Notes: generated by a model from the letters alone, not told the origin. DNA of 64,000 bases from Legionella sp. (GCA_031291115.1 JARLJQ010000017.1:1-64000); one strand, 5' to 3'. Counted from the stretch's first letter, positions 16,375 to 26,437 are shown. Numbers and translations: made by a program.

Positions 16375-17988
16375 TTAATGAAACTCAGGTGGCGTTGTAA
16401 ACGTATGGTATGGAGGGGGCGAAGGTAATGTCCACTCTAAACCATGAGCGCCTTCCCAAACTCTGGATGTTGCAACATCCTTTTTCGTCCCTTTCTTTCT
16501 CACTGTACTAATCACGATATATAAAAACAGCAATTGTGAAAATCCAAAAATAAAGGCACCCACAGTAGCCATCATGTTAAAGTTAGTAAACTGTAACGCG
16601 TAATCTGGAATTCTGCGTGGCATACCTGCTAAGCCCAAAAAGTGCATAGGGAAGAAGGTAAGGTTTACTGATAGTACTGATAACCAGAAATGCCATTTAC
16701 CTACGGTTTCATTGTACATGTGTCCAGTCCACTTCGGCAGCCAATAATAAGTAGCGGCTAACAATGCAAAGATAACACCTGGGACCAGAACGTAATGGAA
16801 ATGCGCCACTACGAAATAGCTGTCTTGATATTGGAAGTCTGCTGGAACTAAAGCAAGCATCAATCCAGTAAAACCACCAATGGTGAATAAAAACACAAAG
16901 GCTAAAGCAAACAGCATAGGCGTTTCAAAGGTCATCGACCCTTTGAACATCGTACTTACCCAGTTAAAGACTTTAATCCCTGTAGGAACAGCAATAAGCA
17001 TTGTGGTGTACATGAAAAACAACTCCGCACCTAAAGGTACTCCGGTTGTAAACATGTGATGCACCCAAACGACAAACGATAAGACGGCAATACTGACTGT
17101 CGCATAAACCATGAAGTGGTAACCAAATAATGGCTTACGACTAAAGGTTGGGATGATTTCTGAAATCACACCAAATGCAGGCAGTACTAAAACGTATACT
17201 TCAGGATGTCCGAAAAACCAGAAAATATGCTGGAATAATATCGGGTCACCACCACCGGCCGCATCGAAGAAGCTTGTGCCAAAGTGACGGTCCGCCAGCA
17301 TCATAGTAACCGCACCAGCTAATACCGGCATAATCGCGATTAATAAAAAGGCTGTAATTAACCAAGTCCAAACGAACATGGGCATTTTCATTAATGACAT
17401 GCCCGGAGCACGTAAGTTTAAAATAGTTGCGATGATATTAATCGAACCCATAATTGATGAAAGACCCATCATATGAACCGAAAAAATCATAAAATCAGTA
17501 CTGGGTGGCGCGTATTTAGTAGATAAAGGTGCGTACATTGTCCAGCCAAAGTTAGGACCACCACCAGCATGGAACATTGTTGAAATTAACAAGGTAAATG
17601 CAAAAGGCAGAATCCAGAAGCTCCAGTTGTTTAAGCGTGGCAAAGCCATATCTGGTGCACCAATCATCATCGGAATTTGCCAATTGGCCATTCCTGTGAA
17701 TGCAGGCATTACCACCCCGAACAGCATGATTAAACCATGCATAGTGGTCATTTGGTTAAAGAAGTTAGGATCAACAAAGCGATGACCTGGTTGAAATAGT
17801 TCCGCTCTGATAATCAAAGCCATACCACCAGCCAAGAAGAAACTTATCATTGCTAACCATAAATAAAGCGTACCAATGTCTTTATGGTTCGTTGTAAATA
17901 ACCAACGTTTTATAAATCCTAAAATACCCTTACCTTGCTCAGGCCCGTGATCATGGTGATCGTCGTCATGTGCCAGTGTGTAACTCAT
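16375..17988 (-). CDS. coxA: Cytochrome c oxidase subunit I
   Basis: 537 residues, twelve transmembrane helices. Catalytic subunit with low-spin haem a, haem a3 and CuB. Ligand regions are present: MTTMHGLIMLFGVVMP (haem a His), WFFGHPEVYVLVLPAFG (CuB His and the His-Tyr crosslink), WVHHMFTTG (CuB His pair), and VVAHFHYVLVPG (haem a3 and haem a His). The N-terminus is rich in His/Asp (HDDDHHDHG). The start overlaps the coxB stop as ATGA. Confidence 0.98.
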   Translation of the reverse strand: MSYTLAHDDDHHDHGPEQGKGILGFIKRWLFTTNHKDIGTLYLWLAMISFFLAGGMALIIRAELFQPGHRFVDPNFFNQMTTMHGLIMLFGVVMPAFTGMANWQIPMMIGAPDMALPRLNNWSFWILPFAFTLLISTMFHAGGGPNFGWTMYAPLSTKYAPPSTDFMIFSVHMMGLSSIMGSINIIATILNLRAPGMSLMKMPMFVWTWLITAFLLIAIMPVLAGAVTMMLADRHFGTSFFDAAGGGDPILFQHIFWFFGHPEVYVLVLPAFGVISEIIPTFSRKPLFGYHFMVYATVSIAVLSFVVWVHHMFTTGVPLGAELFFMYTTMLIAVPTGIKVFNWVSTMFKGSMTFETPMLFALAFVFLFTIGGFTGLMLALVPADFQYQDSYFVVAHFHYVLVPGVIFALLAATYYWLPKWTGHMYNETVGKWHFWLSVLSVNLTFFPMHFLGLAGMPRRIPDYALQFTNFNMMATVGAFIFGFSQLLFLYIVISTVRKKGTKKDVATSRVWEGAHGLEWTLPSPPPYHTFTTPPEFH

Positions 17989-19190
17989 TGCAAACCTCCA
18001 GCTTTAACTTTATTAACCATGGTTGGTTGTTTGATTGCATTTTGTCGCGCTGCAGCAACATCTGCAGGCTGAATTTCTGTATCTGTATTATTACCCCAGG
18101 CATTACGTTCATAAGTCGCGATAGCGGCAACTTCATCGTCAGTAAGCTGCGTTTTATACGGTTGCATCGCAGAACCTGGAATACCATCAAGAATAATATC
18201 TATATGTCGAGAAATAGGGTTACCTACTGCAACAGAACTGCCTTTAAGGGCAGGGTACATTGGTGGCAAACCTTTACCGTCAATACGATGACAAGCAGAG
18301 CACAGTTGATCGTATTTGTGCTTGCCTAAAGTCATAAGCTCAGTACGAGTCATTGTTTTTTGTTCTGCAGGTTTTGCTTCACTGCTGGAGTATTTATCTT
18401 GTGTCTGAGTTTGCAATGCAACCCACTTATCAAAATCTTCCTGGCTTACCGCTTCAACTACAATCGGCATAAAGCCATGATTAATACCACAAAGCTCGGC
18501 GCATTGGCCACGATAAATTCCGGGCTTCTCGATTTTAGCCCAAGCTTCATACATAAACCCTGGAATCGCATCACGTTTAATACCTAACTCAGGAACCCAC
18601 CAAGAGTGAATCACATCATTTGAAGTAACTAGAAAACGAATTTTTTTGTTCACCGGTAATACTAGAGGCTTATCCACTTCTAATAAGTACCATTCGCTTT
18701 TTTCTTGCTTATTTTGAATTTGCGCTAAAGGAGTAGACAAGGTACTGAAAAAACTAATTCCTTGATCCAGATACTCATACTGCCAGCGCCATTGGTAACC
18801 TACTACTTTGACGGTGACTTCAGACTTATTGGTATCATCCATGCGAATTAAGACACGCGTAGCAGGAATCGCAAGACCTACAAGGATTAAGAAAGGAATA
18901 AGCGACCAGATAACTTCAAGTCGTGGATTATCATGAAATGATGCCGGCTTGTATCCTTTGGATTTTCTGTGGTGAATCAGTGAATAAATCATTACACCGA
19001 ACACAACTATACCAATGATCGCACAAACAGCCATACATACCATGTGCAGATAATAGATATCTTTACTGATAGGAGTTACCCCACGGTACATATTTAACTG
19101 CCAGCCGTCTGCTGCAGCGAATACTGGCTGGCCAGCAATCAATGCTCCAAGCATCGTTATTAATCTACAGATAGTTAACCTGTTTAACAT
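17985..19190 (-). CDS. coxB: Cytochrome c oxidase subunit II with C-terminal cytochrome c domain
   Basis: 401 residues, so this is the caa3-like long form. Signal peptide (LITMLGALIAGQPVFA), two transmembrane helices (residues about 45-70 and 85-110), the CuA cupredoxin domain with SWWVPELGIKRDAIPG and the CuA ligands in GQCAELCGINHGFMP, and then a class I cytochrome c domain with CSACH and axial Met in SAMQPY. It passes electrons from cytochrome c to subunit I. First gene of the operon; its start is 58 bp from a 142-bp palindromic repeat. Confidence 0.97.
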   Translation of the reverse strand: MLNRLTICRLITMLGALIAGQPVFAAADGWQLNMYRGVTPISKDIYYLHMVCMAVCAIIGIVVFGVMIYSLIHHRKSKGYKPASFHDNPRLEVIWSLIPFLILVGLAIPATRVLIRMDDTNKSEVTVKVVGYQWRWQYEYLDQGISFFSTLSTPLAQIQNKQEKSEWYLLEVDKPLVLPVNKKIRFLVTSNDVIHSWWVPELGIKRDAIPGFMYEAWAKIEKPGIYRGQCAELCGINHGFMPIVVEAVSQEDFDKWVALQTQTQDKYSSSEAKPAEQKTMTRTELMTLGKHKYDQLCSACHRIDGKGLPPMYPALKGSSVAVGNPISRHIDIILDGIPGSAMQPYKTQLTDDEVAAIATYERNAWGNNTDTEIQPADVAAARQNAIKQPTMVNKVKAGGLQ

Positions 19191-19248
19191 CCCAATTCCT
19201 CATCTCGTCAAGAAGCCAGATATACCTGGCAATCGATTTAATTTTTCT

Positions 19249-19390
19249 AGGGTCTATTAACATTTCTACTATCTTGGCCGAAATAGACCGATTTACTGCG
19301 CTCCAATACTCACATACTCATGTATGCTGCGTTTCAGTGCTCGAAAATCAGCCTATTTCGGCTCAATCTAGCGAAATGTCAACAGACCCT
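19249..19390. repeat. 142-bp palindromic element, copy 1
   Basis: Begins AGGGTCTATTAACATTTC and ends GAAATGTCAACAGACCCT, with further pairing inward (GGCCGAAATAG against CTATTTCGGCT, and around CTCATGTATG). A second copy is at 47482-47624 with about 90 percent identity by eye. It lies between the four-haem cytochrome gene and coxB. No transposase is encoded, so it resembles a MITE. Confidence 0.8.
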
Positions 19391-19456
19391 ATTTACTGCA
19401 AAACCACTGCGTCCGGAGGTGCACATACAGCTCAGAACATCAATTTAAATACCTCG

Positions 19457-21007
19457 TTACCACAAGGAGAAATTACCATCCTCTTTGGATTTGCTCACCA
19501 TGTACTTGATGGCTTCAATTACTTCATTGCCAGTACATTGGGTGCAATTACCATTTTTAGGATGTTTTTTACCATGCCGGGTATTTGCAATTAATACATC
19601 CATATTTTGCGCAATCAAAGGCTTCCAAGCTGCTTTATCACCGATTTTAGGAGCACCATCTGTTCCATCATTATGACAAACGGCACAACTCTCAGTGTAA
19701 ACATCCGCACCATTCGCCGGGAATTTAGCGGTACCGCCTTTCTTCAGATCGATCACTTCAGAACGCGTCAATGATTCATTCAGAATGTAATCCACAGCAG
19801 AAACAATGTCGTTATCGGAGCAAGTAACACAAGCACCTTTAACAGGCATTGAGTTATAACCATGGATCGCACGACGGTATAAACCGGTTAAACCACTGGT
19901 TTTAAGGCGTGAATACCAGTTAGCTGAATCACCCAAAAGCGGTGCTGACATCTCACCATTTTGGTGGCATACAGTACACGCGGTGTAATAAACCAGTTTG
20001 CCACGTGCTAATGATGGAGGCTCATTAGACGGAGGCAAGCCCAGTGGCTCTTCGCTAACGACTGTTTTCAAATAGGTTGCAATCGCCATTCGGTCTGCAT
20101 CTGTTAAATACATTAAACTGTTATGATTTACTTCAGCCATAGGACCTGCGACGGGGCCTGCGTTATTAATCAACTCATTCTTTTTAAACACATCGGTTAC
20201 TTGCTCGTGTGTCGCTGATTCTAAGCCGTATTTAGTGATATTTGGCGCCCAGAAATTATCAATCATGCTACCTGTTAAGTAATATCTGTTCTTTGGTGCA
20301 CCAAATGGATTTAACGGGGTATGACACATGCTGCAATGGCCTAAACCATCAACAATGTATTTACCCTGGTTCCATTCTGGAGATTGATTTTTGTTGTATT
20401 CAAATTCTTCTTGTTGTGGGAAGAAAAACAACAAATTCCAGCCCCAAAGCGATAAACGTGCTCCAGGAACACCAAAAGGAAAGGGTAACGACTTATTCTC
20501 TTGCTTAACCGCTGGTAGACTCATGAAATAAGCATACAAAGCCCGCGCATCTTCATCAGTTACTTTAGAGAAGTAGTAATAAGGGAATACAGGAAAGTAA
20601 TTTCTACCCTTGGGATCGCGGCCTTCTTTCAAGGCACGAATAAAGTCCTGTTCAGTCCAGTTACCAATACCGGTTTCTTTATCTGGAGTCACATTAGGAC
20701 TATAAAACGTTCCAAAAGGAGTTTCTATAGGCAATCCGCCTGCATAAGCAGGAGTTCCTGCGTGAACGTCTGTATGACAAGAAATACAGTCACCCATCTT
20801 GGCCAGGTATTCCCCACGCGCAATTTGCGCTTGCTTCTCACCTGTTGCCGGAGCAGTTGGTGGATAAGCCGGGTAAAAACCATCAAGCAGTGGCAATTTC
20901 TGTGATGCAGGAGCAAGAACAGGTTCCGCTTGCGCTAGTTGACCGATAAGGCCTAACGTTGAAACAGTCGCAATAATAATCAGCTTTCTTAGTAACAAAG
21001 AGCCCAC
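19457..21007 (-). CDS. Four-haem cytochrome c (AdhB-like two-haem part plus two c5-like domains)
   Basis: 516 residues with a GTG start just after AGGAGG. Signal peptide near residues 1-27 (cleavage LAQA). Four CxxCH haem sites: C74-H78, C225-H229, C344-H348 and C441-H445. The first half resembles the cytochrome subunit of alcohol/gluconate dehydrogenases (TPFGTFYSPNVTPDKETGIG). The second half is two cytochrome c5-like domains with the extra CxxC pairs (C393VTC, C488TQC) that form a disulphide in that family. The third domain has the usual axial Met (SMPVKG), but the fourth reads KHPKNG, with no Met at that place. Upstream of the cox operon and same strand, so probably an electron donor to the oxidase; that is inference. 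Confidence 0.85.
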   Translation of the reverse strand: MGSLLLRKLIIIATVSTLGLIGQLAQAEPVLAPASQKLPLLDGFYPAYPPTAPATGEKQAQIARGEYLAKMGDCISCHTDVHAGTPAYAGGLPIETPFGTFYSPNVTPDKETGIGNWTEQDFIRALKEGRDPKGRNYFPVFPYYYFSKVTDEDARALYAYFMSLPAVKQENKSLPFPFGVPGARLSLWGWNLLFFFPQQEEFEYNKNQSPEWNQGKYIVDGLGHCSMCHTPLNPFGAPKNRYYLTGSMIDNFWAPNITKYGLESATHEQVTDVFKKNELINNAGPVAGPMAEVNHNSLMYLTDADRMAIATYLKTVVSEEPLGLPPSNEPPSLARGKLVYYTACTVCHQNGEMSAPLLGDSANWYSRLKTSGLTGLYRRAIHGYNSMPVKGACVTCSDNDIVSAVDYILNESLTRSEVIDLKKGGTAKFPANGADVYTESCAVCHNDGTDGAPKIGDKAAWKPLIAQNMDVLIANTRHGKKHPKNGNCTQCTGNEVIEAIKYMVSKSKEDGNFSLW

Positions 21008-21140
21008 GCTCCCTCCTATTTGTTCTTATTTTGTGCACTTGTCTTGAGGAGACAGAATAACCGAGGCATTTTATACTCCACAGCCGACAAGTTGCAATGT
21101 TATAATCGTTATCTTGGCTTTTTATTTTGTGTTATTTCCT

Positions 21141-21764
21141 ATGTTTGCATATTTTAATGGTTTATTTTTAGGCTTCTCTTTAATTATTGCATTAGGGCCA
21201 CAAAATGTCTTCCTTATAAAACAAGGCGCGCGTAAAAATCATGCGCTTCTTTCGGCCATTATCTGCTTTCTTTGTGATCTTATTTTAATTTGTGCCAGTA
21301 TCACGGGTCTGCACGAATTACTTTTACATCATCCGATGCTGCAAGTATGGATGATGTTTCTCGGTTGTGCCTTTTTATTGTTCTATGCACTCAAGGCGTT
21401 AAAAAGTGCCTTTTCATCAACGAAACACAATGAAGAACAAGCCCTACTGATACATAATAAAACACAAATTATTCTTTTAGCTTTGGGTTTTAGTCTGCTT
21501 AATCCACACGCCATTATTGATAGTTTGGTTATTATCGGCGGTGGAAGTACAGAATACCCCGACCAGCAATTTAATTTTTTATTAGGGGTAGTCACCGCAA
21601 GCCTGCTGTGGTTTAGCGCCCTAACCTTTATCGCCCGATATTTTTCTACCTTTCTGGCACGAACCAAAGTCTGGAAAGGAGTAGAACTGACCAGCGGCTT
21701 ATTAATGAGCTCTATCGGCATCAAATTAGGCTCAAGCTGCTGGCGTTTGTTGGCTAGTATTTAA
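21141..21764 (+). CDS. LysE/ArgO-family amino acid exporter
   Basis: About 207 residues, six transmembrane helices. The start is placed at ATG 21141 because the family motif begins there (MFAYFNGLFLGFSLIIALGPQN); TTG 21114 is an alternative and neither has a strong ribosome site. The signature GPQNVFLIKQG, the LNPHAIIDSLVIIGG segment after helix 3, and a C-terminal helix are typical. It exports basic or other amino acids across the inner membrane. No LysR-type regulator neighbour is present. Confidence 0.85.
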   Translation: MFAYFNGLFLGFSLIIALGPQNVFLIKQGARKNHALLSAIICFLCDLILICASITGLHELLLHHPMLQVWMMFLGCAFLLFYALKALKSAFSSTKHNEEQALLIHNKTQIILLALGFSLLNPHAIIDSLVIIGGGSTEYPDQQFNFLLGVVTASLLWFSALTFIARYFSTFLARTKVWKGVELTSGLLMSSIGIKLGSSCWRLLASI

Positions 21765-21770
21765 CGATGC

Positions 21771-22007
21771 TTATTTCATATACCCAATTACCCGGCGCAC
21801 AAGAAATAAGCCGCCCGCAAATTGCGTTTGATGCAGATGTTCTGCATAGGTATTTTGGAAAGGAGTTATATAAGTAATGTTTTGACGCATGCGTGCATCA
21901 ACAAAATCGACACCCAGGTTCAAAGTAGCAACGGGGCGTACCGCAGCGTATGCGGAAGTCAGCATGACACTGGCAATGAGAGGCGCGAGAAAAATCCTTT
22001 TCTTCAT
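21771..22007 (-). pseudogene. N-terminal fragment of an outer-membrane protein
   Basis: 78 residues from ATG 22007 (Shine-Dalgarno AGGAA). Clean signal peptide (KKRIFLAPLIASVMLTSAYA) followed by one or two barrel-like strands (VRPVATLNLGVDFVD, NITYITPFQNTYAEH, TQFAGGLFLV), then a short non-barrel tail RRVIGYMK and stop, 7 bp before the lysE-type stop codon. The mature part is too short to form a barrel, and the C-terminal strands are absent. It reads as a porin-like gene cut by a deletion. A genuine small periplasmic protein cannot be excluded. Confidence 0.5.
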
Positions 22008-22349
22008 GGTACACGGTTCCTGTGAAACTCCAACAAATTGTAACAACTCTATAACAATTTATTTGCCTTAACAAGAATGAGTGATGTAAATAGTATCAGA
22101 AAAATACAGATGGAATTTATAATATAGAAAGGGCCAATCAGTGTGTCGCCAATTGACCCAGTGGAATGACACATAGCAAGTCCAACCTCGCAGAGTGAAT
22201 ATCTCATAATTTTCCGCCTAGTGTCAACTTATTTACCATAATGTGGGCTAACTATCTTAAAAAAAAACGGGAAGCTTAAAAAACAGGATTATTGTTGTTC
22301 TCATTCTATTCCGTTACACTCTGCTTTTTTTTATAACTATTGAGTCACC
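22008..22349. other. Intergenic region, no gene seen
   Basis: 342 bp of AT-rich DNA between the outer-membrane protein fragment and the DUF1841 gene. No repeat, hairpin or coding remnant was recognised; it presumably holds divergent promoters. Confidence 0.4.
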
Positions 22350-22775
22350 ATGCTTTACGGCGATACCATTCAAGAAACCCGGCAAATGTTTTTTAACAGT
22401 TGGGATAAATATAAAAAAAACCTGCCATTGCAGCCTTTGGAACATGAAATTGTCCAAGTGATCCTGGCCCACCCTGAATACCATAATGCACTTGAGAACC
22501 ATAATAAGTACCAACAACAATCTTATTATCCAGAGCTTGGTGAAACCAATCCTTTTCTGCATATGGGGCTGCATTTGGCAATTAGGGAGCAAATTGCAAC
22601 CGACCGTCCTACCGGAGTCAACCTCATTTACACTAATTTAATTAAAAAATACGCCGAACCACTTACAGTAGAACATTTAATGATGGAGCAATTAGCTGAA
22701 TGCTTATGGCTGTCACAAAAGAATAATCTACCGCCTGATGAAGTGCATTATTTGAATATTTTGCGGAATCTATAA
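22350..22775 (+). CDS. DUF1841 family protein
   Basis: 141 residues, cytosolic, mostly helical. Typical family features: the N-terminal QETRQMFFNSWDKYK, the central LEHEIVQVILAHPEYH, and NPFLHMGLHLAIREQIATDRP followed by MMEQLAECLWLSQKNNLPPD. Function unknown in the family. Single gene; one copy of the palindromic repeat begins 19 bp after the stop. Confidence 0.88.
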   Translation: MLYGDTIQETRQMFFNSWDKYKKNLPLQPLEHEIVQVILAHPEYHNALENHNKYQQQSYYPELGETNPFLHMGLHLAIREQIATDRPTGVNLIYTNLIKKYAEPLTVEHLMMEQLAECLWLSQKNNLPPDEVHYLNILRNL

Positions 22776-22793
22776 AGAAAGAATGTTTATAAA

Positions 22794-22884
22794 TATCGTC
22801 TTCCAGAGCGCAGCGAAGGACCTCCTTTTCGAGTGGCACCGAGCCATCTTCAGGAGATCCTTCGCTGCGCTCTGGACGACGATA
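22794..22884. repeat. Main palindromic repeat family, copy C
   Basis: Arms TATCGTCTTCCAGAGCGCAG and CTGCGCTCTGGACGACGATA, centre GAGTGGCACCGAGCCATCTTC. Both arms carry the GAAGGACCTCC/GGAGATCCTTC segment shared by all copies. Lies between DUF1841 and ubiE. Confidence 0.85.
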
Positions 22885-22976
22885 CCTAACGATTAAAAAT
22901 CTAACGATGATTTAACTGGGTATCTTGCCAAAGATCCGTTAATATGTAGCATTTAATATCAACTGCGCCTTCTTTT

Positions 22977-23729
22977 ATGACTGATCAAGAGAAAACCACC
23001 CATTTTGGCTATTCATCTGTTGCCTGGGATGACAAAGAGAAAAAAGTAGCTGAAGTGTTTCATGCCGTAGCCAAAAATTACGATTTAATGAATGATTTGA
23101 TGTCGTTTGGCATTCACCATCTTTGGAAACGATACACCATTGAATTAAGCCAAGTGCGCCCAGGAAACGTGGTTCTTGATTTAGCCGGCGGCAGTGGGGA
23201 TTTAACCCGTTTGCTGTCGAAAAAAGTCGGTGACAGCGGCCAGGTGGTACTTGCCGACATTAATTCGGCCATGCTGAATGTAGGACGCGATCGCCTACTG
23301 GATGAAGGGATTTATAAGAATACCGATTTTGTCCAGGGGAACGCCCAATACCTGCCTTTTGCAGACGATACCTTTCATTGCATCACCATGGGTTTTGGTC
23401 TTAGAAACGTGACGGATAAAGAAGAAGCGCTGCGTTCGATGTACCGTGTCTGTAAACCTGGTGGAAAATTAATGGTGCTGGAGTTTTCAACACCTGCACT
23501 TCCTGGTTTAAAACCAATTTATGACTGGTATTCGTTTAATATTTTACCTAAAATAGGTAAGCTTTTTGCCCAAGACGAAGCCAGTTATCAGTACCTTGCC
23601 GAATCCATCCGCATGCATCCGAATCAGGATGACCTGAAAGAAATGATTGAGGAGGCTGGATTTGAAGACTGCCAGTATCATAATCTAAGTGGCGGCATAG
23701 TTGCCTTGCACGTTGCCTATAAATATTGA
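22977..23729 (+). CDS. ubiE: Ubiquinone/menaquinone biosynthesis C-methyltransferase UbiE
   Basis: 250 residues. SAM-dependent C-methylation of the quinone ring. Signatures: [22 protein letters not shown], the SAM motif [15 protein letters not shown], the [21 protein letters not shown] post-motif, and [18 protein letters not shown]. The C-terminus ends in YKY as in the family. First gene of ubiE-ubiJ-ubiB-tatA-tatB, the same order as in E. coli. Confidence 0.97.
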   Translation: MTDQEKTTHFGYSSVAWDDKEKKVAEVFHAVAKNYDLMNDLMSFGIHHLWKRYTIELSQVRPGNVVLDLAGGSGDLTRLLSKKVGDSGQVVLADINSAMLNVGRDRLLDEGIYKNTDFVQGNAQYLPFADDTFHCITMGFGLRNVTDKEEALRSMYRVCKPGGKLMVLEFSTPALPGLKPIYDWYSFNILPKIGKLFAQDEASYQYLAESIRMHPNQDDLKEMIEEAGFEDCQYHNLSGGIVALHVAYKY

Positions 23730-23736
23730 GTTGCTC

Positions 23737-24354
23737 ATGTTAAAAAAATATTCCCTAAAAGCACTACAAAAGGCCATTAACAAGGCCATGCAATTGGATG
23801 AGCACATGCCCGCCAAACTGCAGGCACTCAATGATAAAACGCTTGAGATGGTGATTGCACCTTTAAATGTCAATTTCTACATCCAGTTTCAAGACGGTGA
23901 ACTCCAGTTGCTTGACCGCTTTGATGGCCATGCAGACACCATCATCCACAGCAATCCCATTGGCCTCATTCGTTTGAGTTTATTGCCAGCATCACAAGCG
24001 CGCTCATTGTTTAATGATAAAATCCGCATGTCCGGAGACATCGAATTAGGGCAACAGGTTAAAAAACTATTCGATGAGATGGATATTGATTGGGAAGGAC
24101 ATTTAGCGCATTTTACTGGCGATGTAGTAGCGCATCAAATAGGTTCCTTTGTGCGTCAAGGCTTAAATTTTAAAAAGAAATTTGACGAGTCTATGCGCCA
24201 TAACGTAGCCGAATACCTGCAAGAAGAATTGCGTGTTATACCCTCCAAAGAAGAACTGGAAGACTTTTTTACCGATGTTGATGCCCTGTCATTAAACGTT
24301 GAACGCTTGCAAGCCCATGTAAATCAATTAATAAGCCGCCATGAAATCGATTAA
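23737..24354 (+). CDS. ubiJ: Ubiquinone biosynthesis accessory factor UbiJ (SCP2 domain)
   Basis: 205 residues from ATG 23737, 7 nt after the ubiE stop. An N-terminal SCP2 lipid-binding domain (residues about 15-115, with [26 protein letters not shown]) is followed by a charged helical tail. In E. coli UbiJ organises the cytosolic Ubi complex and carries lipid intermediates. An ATG at 23701 in the same frame overlaps ubiE and is less likely. The stop overlaps the ubiB start by 14 nt. Confidence 0.92.
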   Translation: MLKKYSLKALQKAINKAMQLDEHMPAKLQALNDKTLEMVIAPLNVNFYIQFQDGELQLLDRFDGHADTIIHSNPIGLIRLSLLPASQARSLFNDKIRMSGDIELGQQVKKLFDEMDIDWEGHLAHFTGDVVAHQIGSFVRQGLNFKKKFDESMRHNVAEYLQEELRVIPSKEELEDFFTDVDALSLNVERLQAHVNQLISRHEID

Positions 24355-25990
24355 ACAACTTATACGTCTCATCCAGATTAATCACATCCTGGCCAAAAAT
24401 GGTCTGGATAATGTCATCGTATCGCTAAGACTTTTTACGCCCTTACGCTTTATTAGTTATTTAAATCCCTGGAACTGGTTTCGCAAAGAGACGCTAACCC
24501 GTGGTGAGGCGCTGCGTAAATCATTAGAAGAACTTGGGCCAATTTTTATTAAATTCGGTCAGGCACTGTCTACAAGACCGGATATTTTACCGCCAGATAT
24601 CGCTCAGGAACTAAGCAAATTACAAGATAAAGTACCACCCTTCTCCAGTGAAAAAGCTATAGCTATTGTTGAAAAAGCTTATGGTGCCTCACCGTATGAA
24701 CTCTTTGCCCAGTTTGACCCTATTGCTTTAGCCTCAGCCTCAATGGCGCAAGTACACGCAGCCACTTTAAAAACGGGCGAAGAAGTTATTGTCAAAGTAC
24801 TGCGTCCCAAAATGCGTCGTATTATTGAACAGGATTTAAGTATCATGCATACCATTGCTCAATGGGCAGACCGCTATTGGCCTGAAAGCAGACGCTTAAA
24901 ACCTAAAGAAATCGTTACAGAATTCGAGCACACCCTGATTGATGAGCTGGATTTATTAAGAGAAGCCGCAAATGCCGCTCAATTACGGCGTAATTTCAGT
25001 AACTCGCCTATTTTGTATATCCCTGAAGTCTATTGGGATTACTCACGCTCTAATGTCATGGTCATGGAGCGTATTCATGGCATACCCGTCTCTGATTTAG
25101 GCACCTTACAAGCACATGGGGTTGATGTAAAAAAACTGGCCGAACGTGGCGTGGAAATTTTCTTCACCCAGGTTTTTCGAGATTGTTTTTTCCATGCGGA
25201 CATGCATCCTGGTAACATCTTTGTGTCTTATAAAAACCCTAAAAATCCGCAGTACATTTGCATCGATTTTGGCATCATGGGCACTTTAAATGACAGTGAT
25301 AAACGCTATTTAGCCGAGAATCTGCTCGCATTTTTTAACCGTGATTATCGCCGTGTTGCGCAACTGCATGTGGAATCAGGTTGGGTTGCTCGCGATACTC
25401 GTGTTGAAGAGTTTGAAAGCGCGATTCGTACCGTTTGTGAACCTATTTTTGAAAAACCTTTAAAAGACATCTCCTTTGCCCAAGTCGTCTTACGCTTATT
25501 CCAAGTAGCCAGACGCTTTCAAATGGAAGTACAACCGCAATTGATTTTACTACAAAAAACCTTGCTGGCTATTGAAGGTTTAGGGCGCCAACTTTACCCT
25601 GAGTTAGATCTTTGGGCTACCGCAAAGCCATTTCTGGAACAATGGGTAAAAGATCAAATAGGTCCTAAAGCCTTTTTTAATCAGTTAAAGCAAAATCTAC
25701 CTTTTTTTGCAGAACAATTACCGCATATGCCAAGATTAATCTTCGATATTTTAGAGCTGAAAAAAGAAGAATTACTAGTTAGCAAAGAACTCTCAACTTC
25801 AAAAACAGAATATAACAAGCCAAGCTTAAGCTGGGTCAGCGTAGCCTTTGGTGCTAGTCTTTCTTTTCTGTTGGTGGGTGCTTTGGATTATCTGCAATTG
25901 ATTAACCACCAAGAGCTTACAATGATAGCGCTTGGTGGATTTGTTTTTACCGGACTCTTAGCAGTCATTAACCGTAGCATGAGGAATTAA
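24341..25990 (+). CDS. ubiB: Ubiquinone biosynthesis regulatory kinase-like ATPase UbiB (ABC1/ADCK)
   Basis: 549 residues. Atypical kinase-fold ATPase needed for ubiquinone hydroxylation steps. KxGQ motif KFGQ at residues 71-74 with STRPDILP, the Ala-rich loop [11 protein letters not shown], Lys in [10 protein letters not shown], catalytic loop [11 protein letters not shown], and metal-binding CIDFGIMG. Two C-terminal transmembrane helices ([17 protein letters not shown] and [16 protein letters not shown]) anchor it. Start inside the ubiJ stop region, translationally coupled. Confidence 0.97.
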   Translation: MKSIKQLIRLIQINHILAKNGLDNVIVSLRLFTPLRFISYLNPWNWFRKETLTRGEALRKSLEELGPIFIKFGQALSTRPDILPPDIAQELSKLQDKVPPFSSEKAIAIVEKAYGASPYELFAQFDPIALASASMAQVHAATLKTGEEVIVKVLRPKMRRIIEQDLSIMHTIAQWADRYWPESRRLKPKEIVTEFEHTLIDELDLLREAANAAQLRRNFSNSPILYIPEVYWDYSRSNVMVMERIHGIPVSDLGTLQAHGVDVKKLAERGVEIFFTQVFRDCFFHADMHPGNIFVSYKNPKNPQYICIDFGIMGTLNDSDKRYLAENLLAFFNRDYRRVAQLHVESGWVARDTRVEEFESAIRTVCEPIFEKPLKDISFAQVVLRLFQVARRFQMEVQPQLILLQKTLLAIEGLGRQLYPELDLWATAKPFLEQWVKDQIGPKAFFNQLKQNLPFFAEQLPHMPRLIFDILELKKEELLVSKELSTSKTEYNKPSLSWVSVAFGASLSFLLVGALDYLQLINHQELTMIALGGFVFTGLLAVINRSMRN

Positions 25991-25991
25991 C

Positions 25992-26177
25992 ATGGGACTC
26001 AGTGGTATTAGCCCCCTTTCTTTATTATTAATCTTAGGCATTATTATTGCCCTTTTTGGTACGTCCAAATTAAAAACCATAGGCACTGATCTGGGTGAGG
26101 CGATTAAAAATTTTCGCAAGGCATTAAATGCAGATGAGAACACTAACAGCTCAAAAGAAGACAATAAACCCTTATGA
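25992..26177 (+). CDS. tatA: Sec-independent (Tat) translocase protein TatA
   Basis: 61 residues, short for TatA. One N-terminal transmembrane helix (SPLSLLLILGIIIALFG), hinge and amphipathic helix with the FGTSKLKTIGTDLGEAIKNFRKAL signature, polar tail. TatA oligomers form the pore for folded proteins. It begins 1 nt after the ubiB stop and overlaps the tatB start by 4 nt. Confidence 0.93.
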   Translation: MGLSGISPLSLLLILGIIIALFGTSKLKTIGTDLGEAIKNFRKALNADENTNSSKEDNKPL

Positions 26178-26392
26178 GTGGGGAGCTGTTACTGATTTGT
26201 ATCGTGGCTTTAATCGTTTTTGGACCTAAAAAACTGCCTATGTTGGCACAACATTTAGGACTTTTACTACGCCAAGTGAACCAACTAAAAAGCAAAGCAG
26301 CTGCTCTGTGGCAAGAGCAACTGAATGAACTGCAATTACAGGAAAATAAACGCAAAGCAGAAGAAGCAGACCGACAATATCAAGAAAATTAA
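26174..26392 (+). CDS. tatB: Sec-independent (Tat) translocase protein TatB
   Basis: 72 residues. N-terminal Glu and helix (GELLLICIVALIVFGPKKLP), then an amphipathic helix (AQHLGLLLRQVNQL) and a long charged coil rich in Gln/Glu. Shorter than E. coli TatB but FGPKKLP and the missing Phe-Gly-Thr-Lys tail place it as TatB rather than a second TatA. TatB-TatC forms the receptor for twin-arginine signals; tatC lies 13.4 kb away at 39759. Confidence 0.87.
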   Translation: MSGELLLICIVALIVFGPKKLPMLAQHLGLLLRQVNQLKSKAAALWQEQLNELQLQENKRKAEEADRQYQEN

Positions 26393-26437
26393 ACGCTATT
26401 TTAACGCCAACTCTGAATAAGAGCAGTCAAAATCTTT

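Noticed and set aside
19274-19594. Open reading frame of 106 codons on the plus strand
   Set aside because: It starts in the 142-bp palindrome and overlaps the cytochrome gene on the opposite strand; no ribosome site or protein-like composition.
24341-25990. UbiB as an injected kinase effector
   Set aside because: The KxGQ and Ala-rich loop motifs and the ubiE-ubiJ-ubiB synteny identify it as the housekeeping protein.
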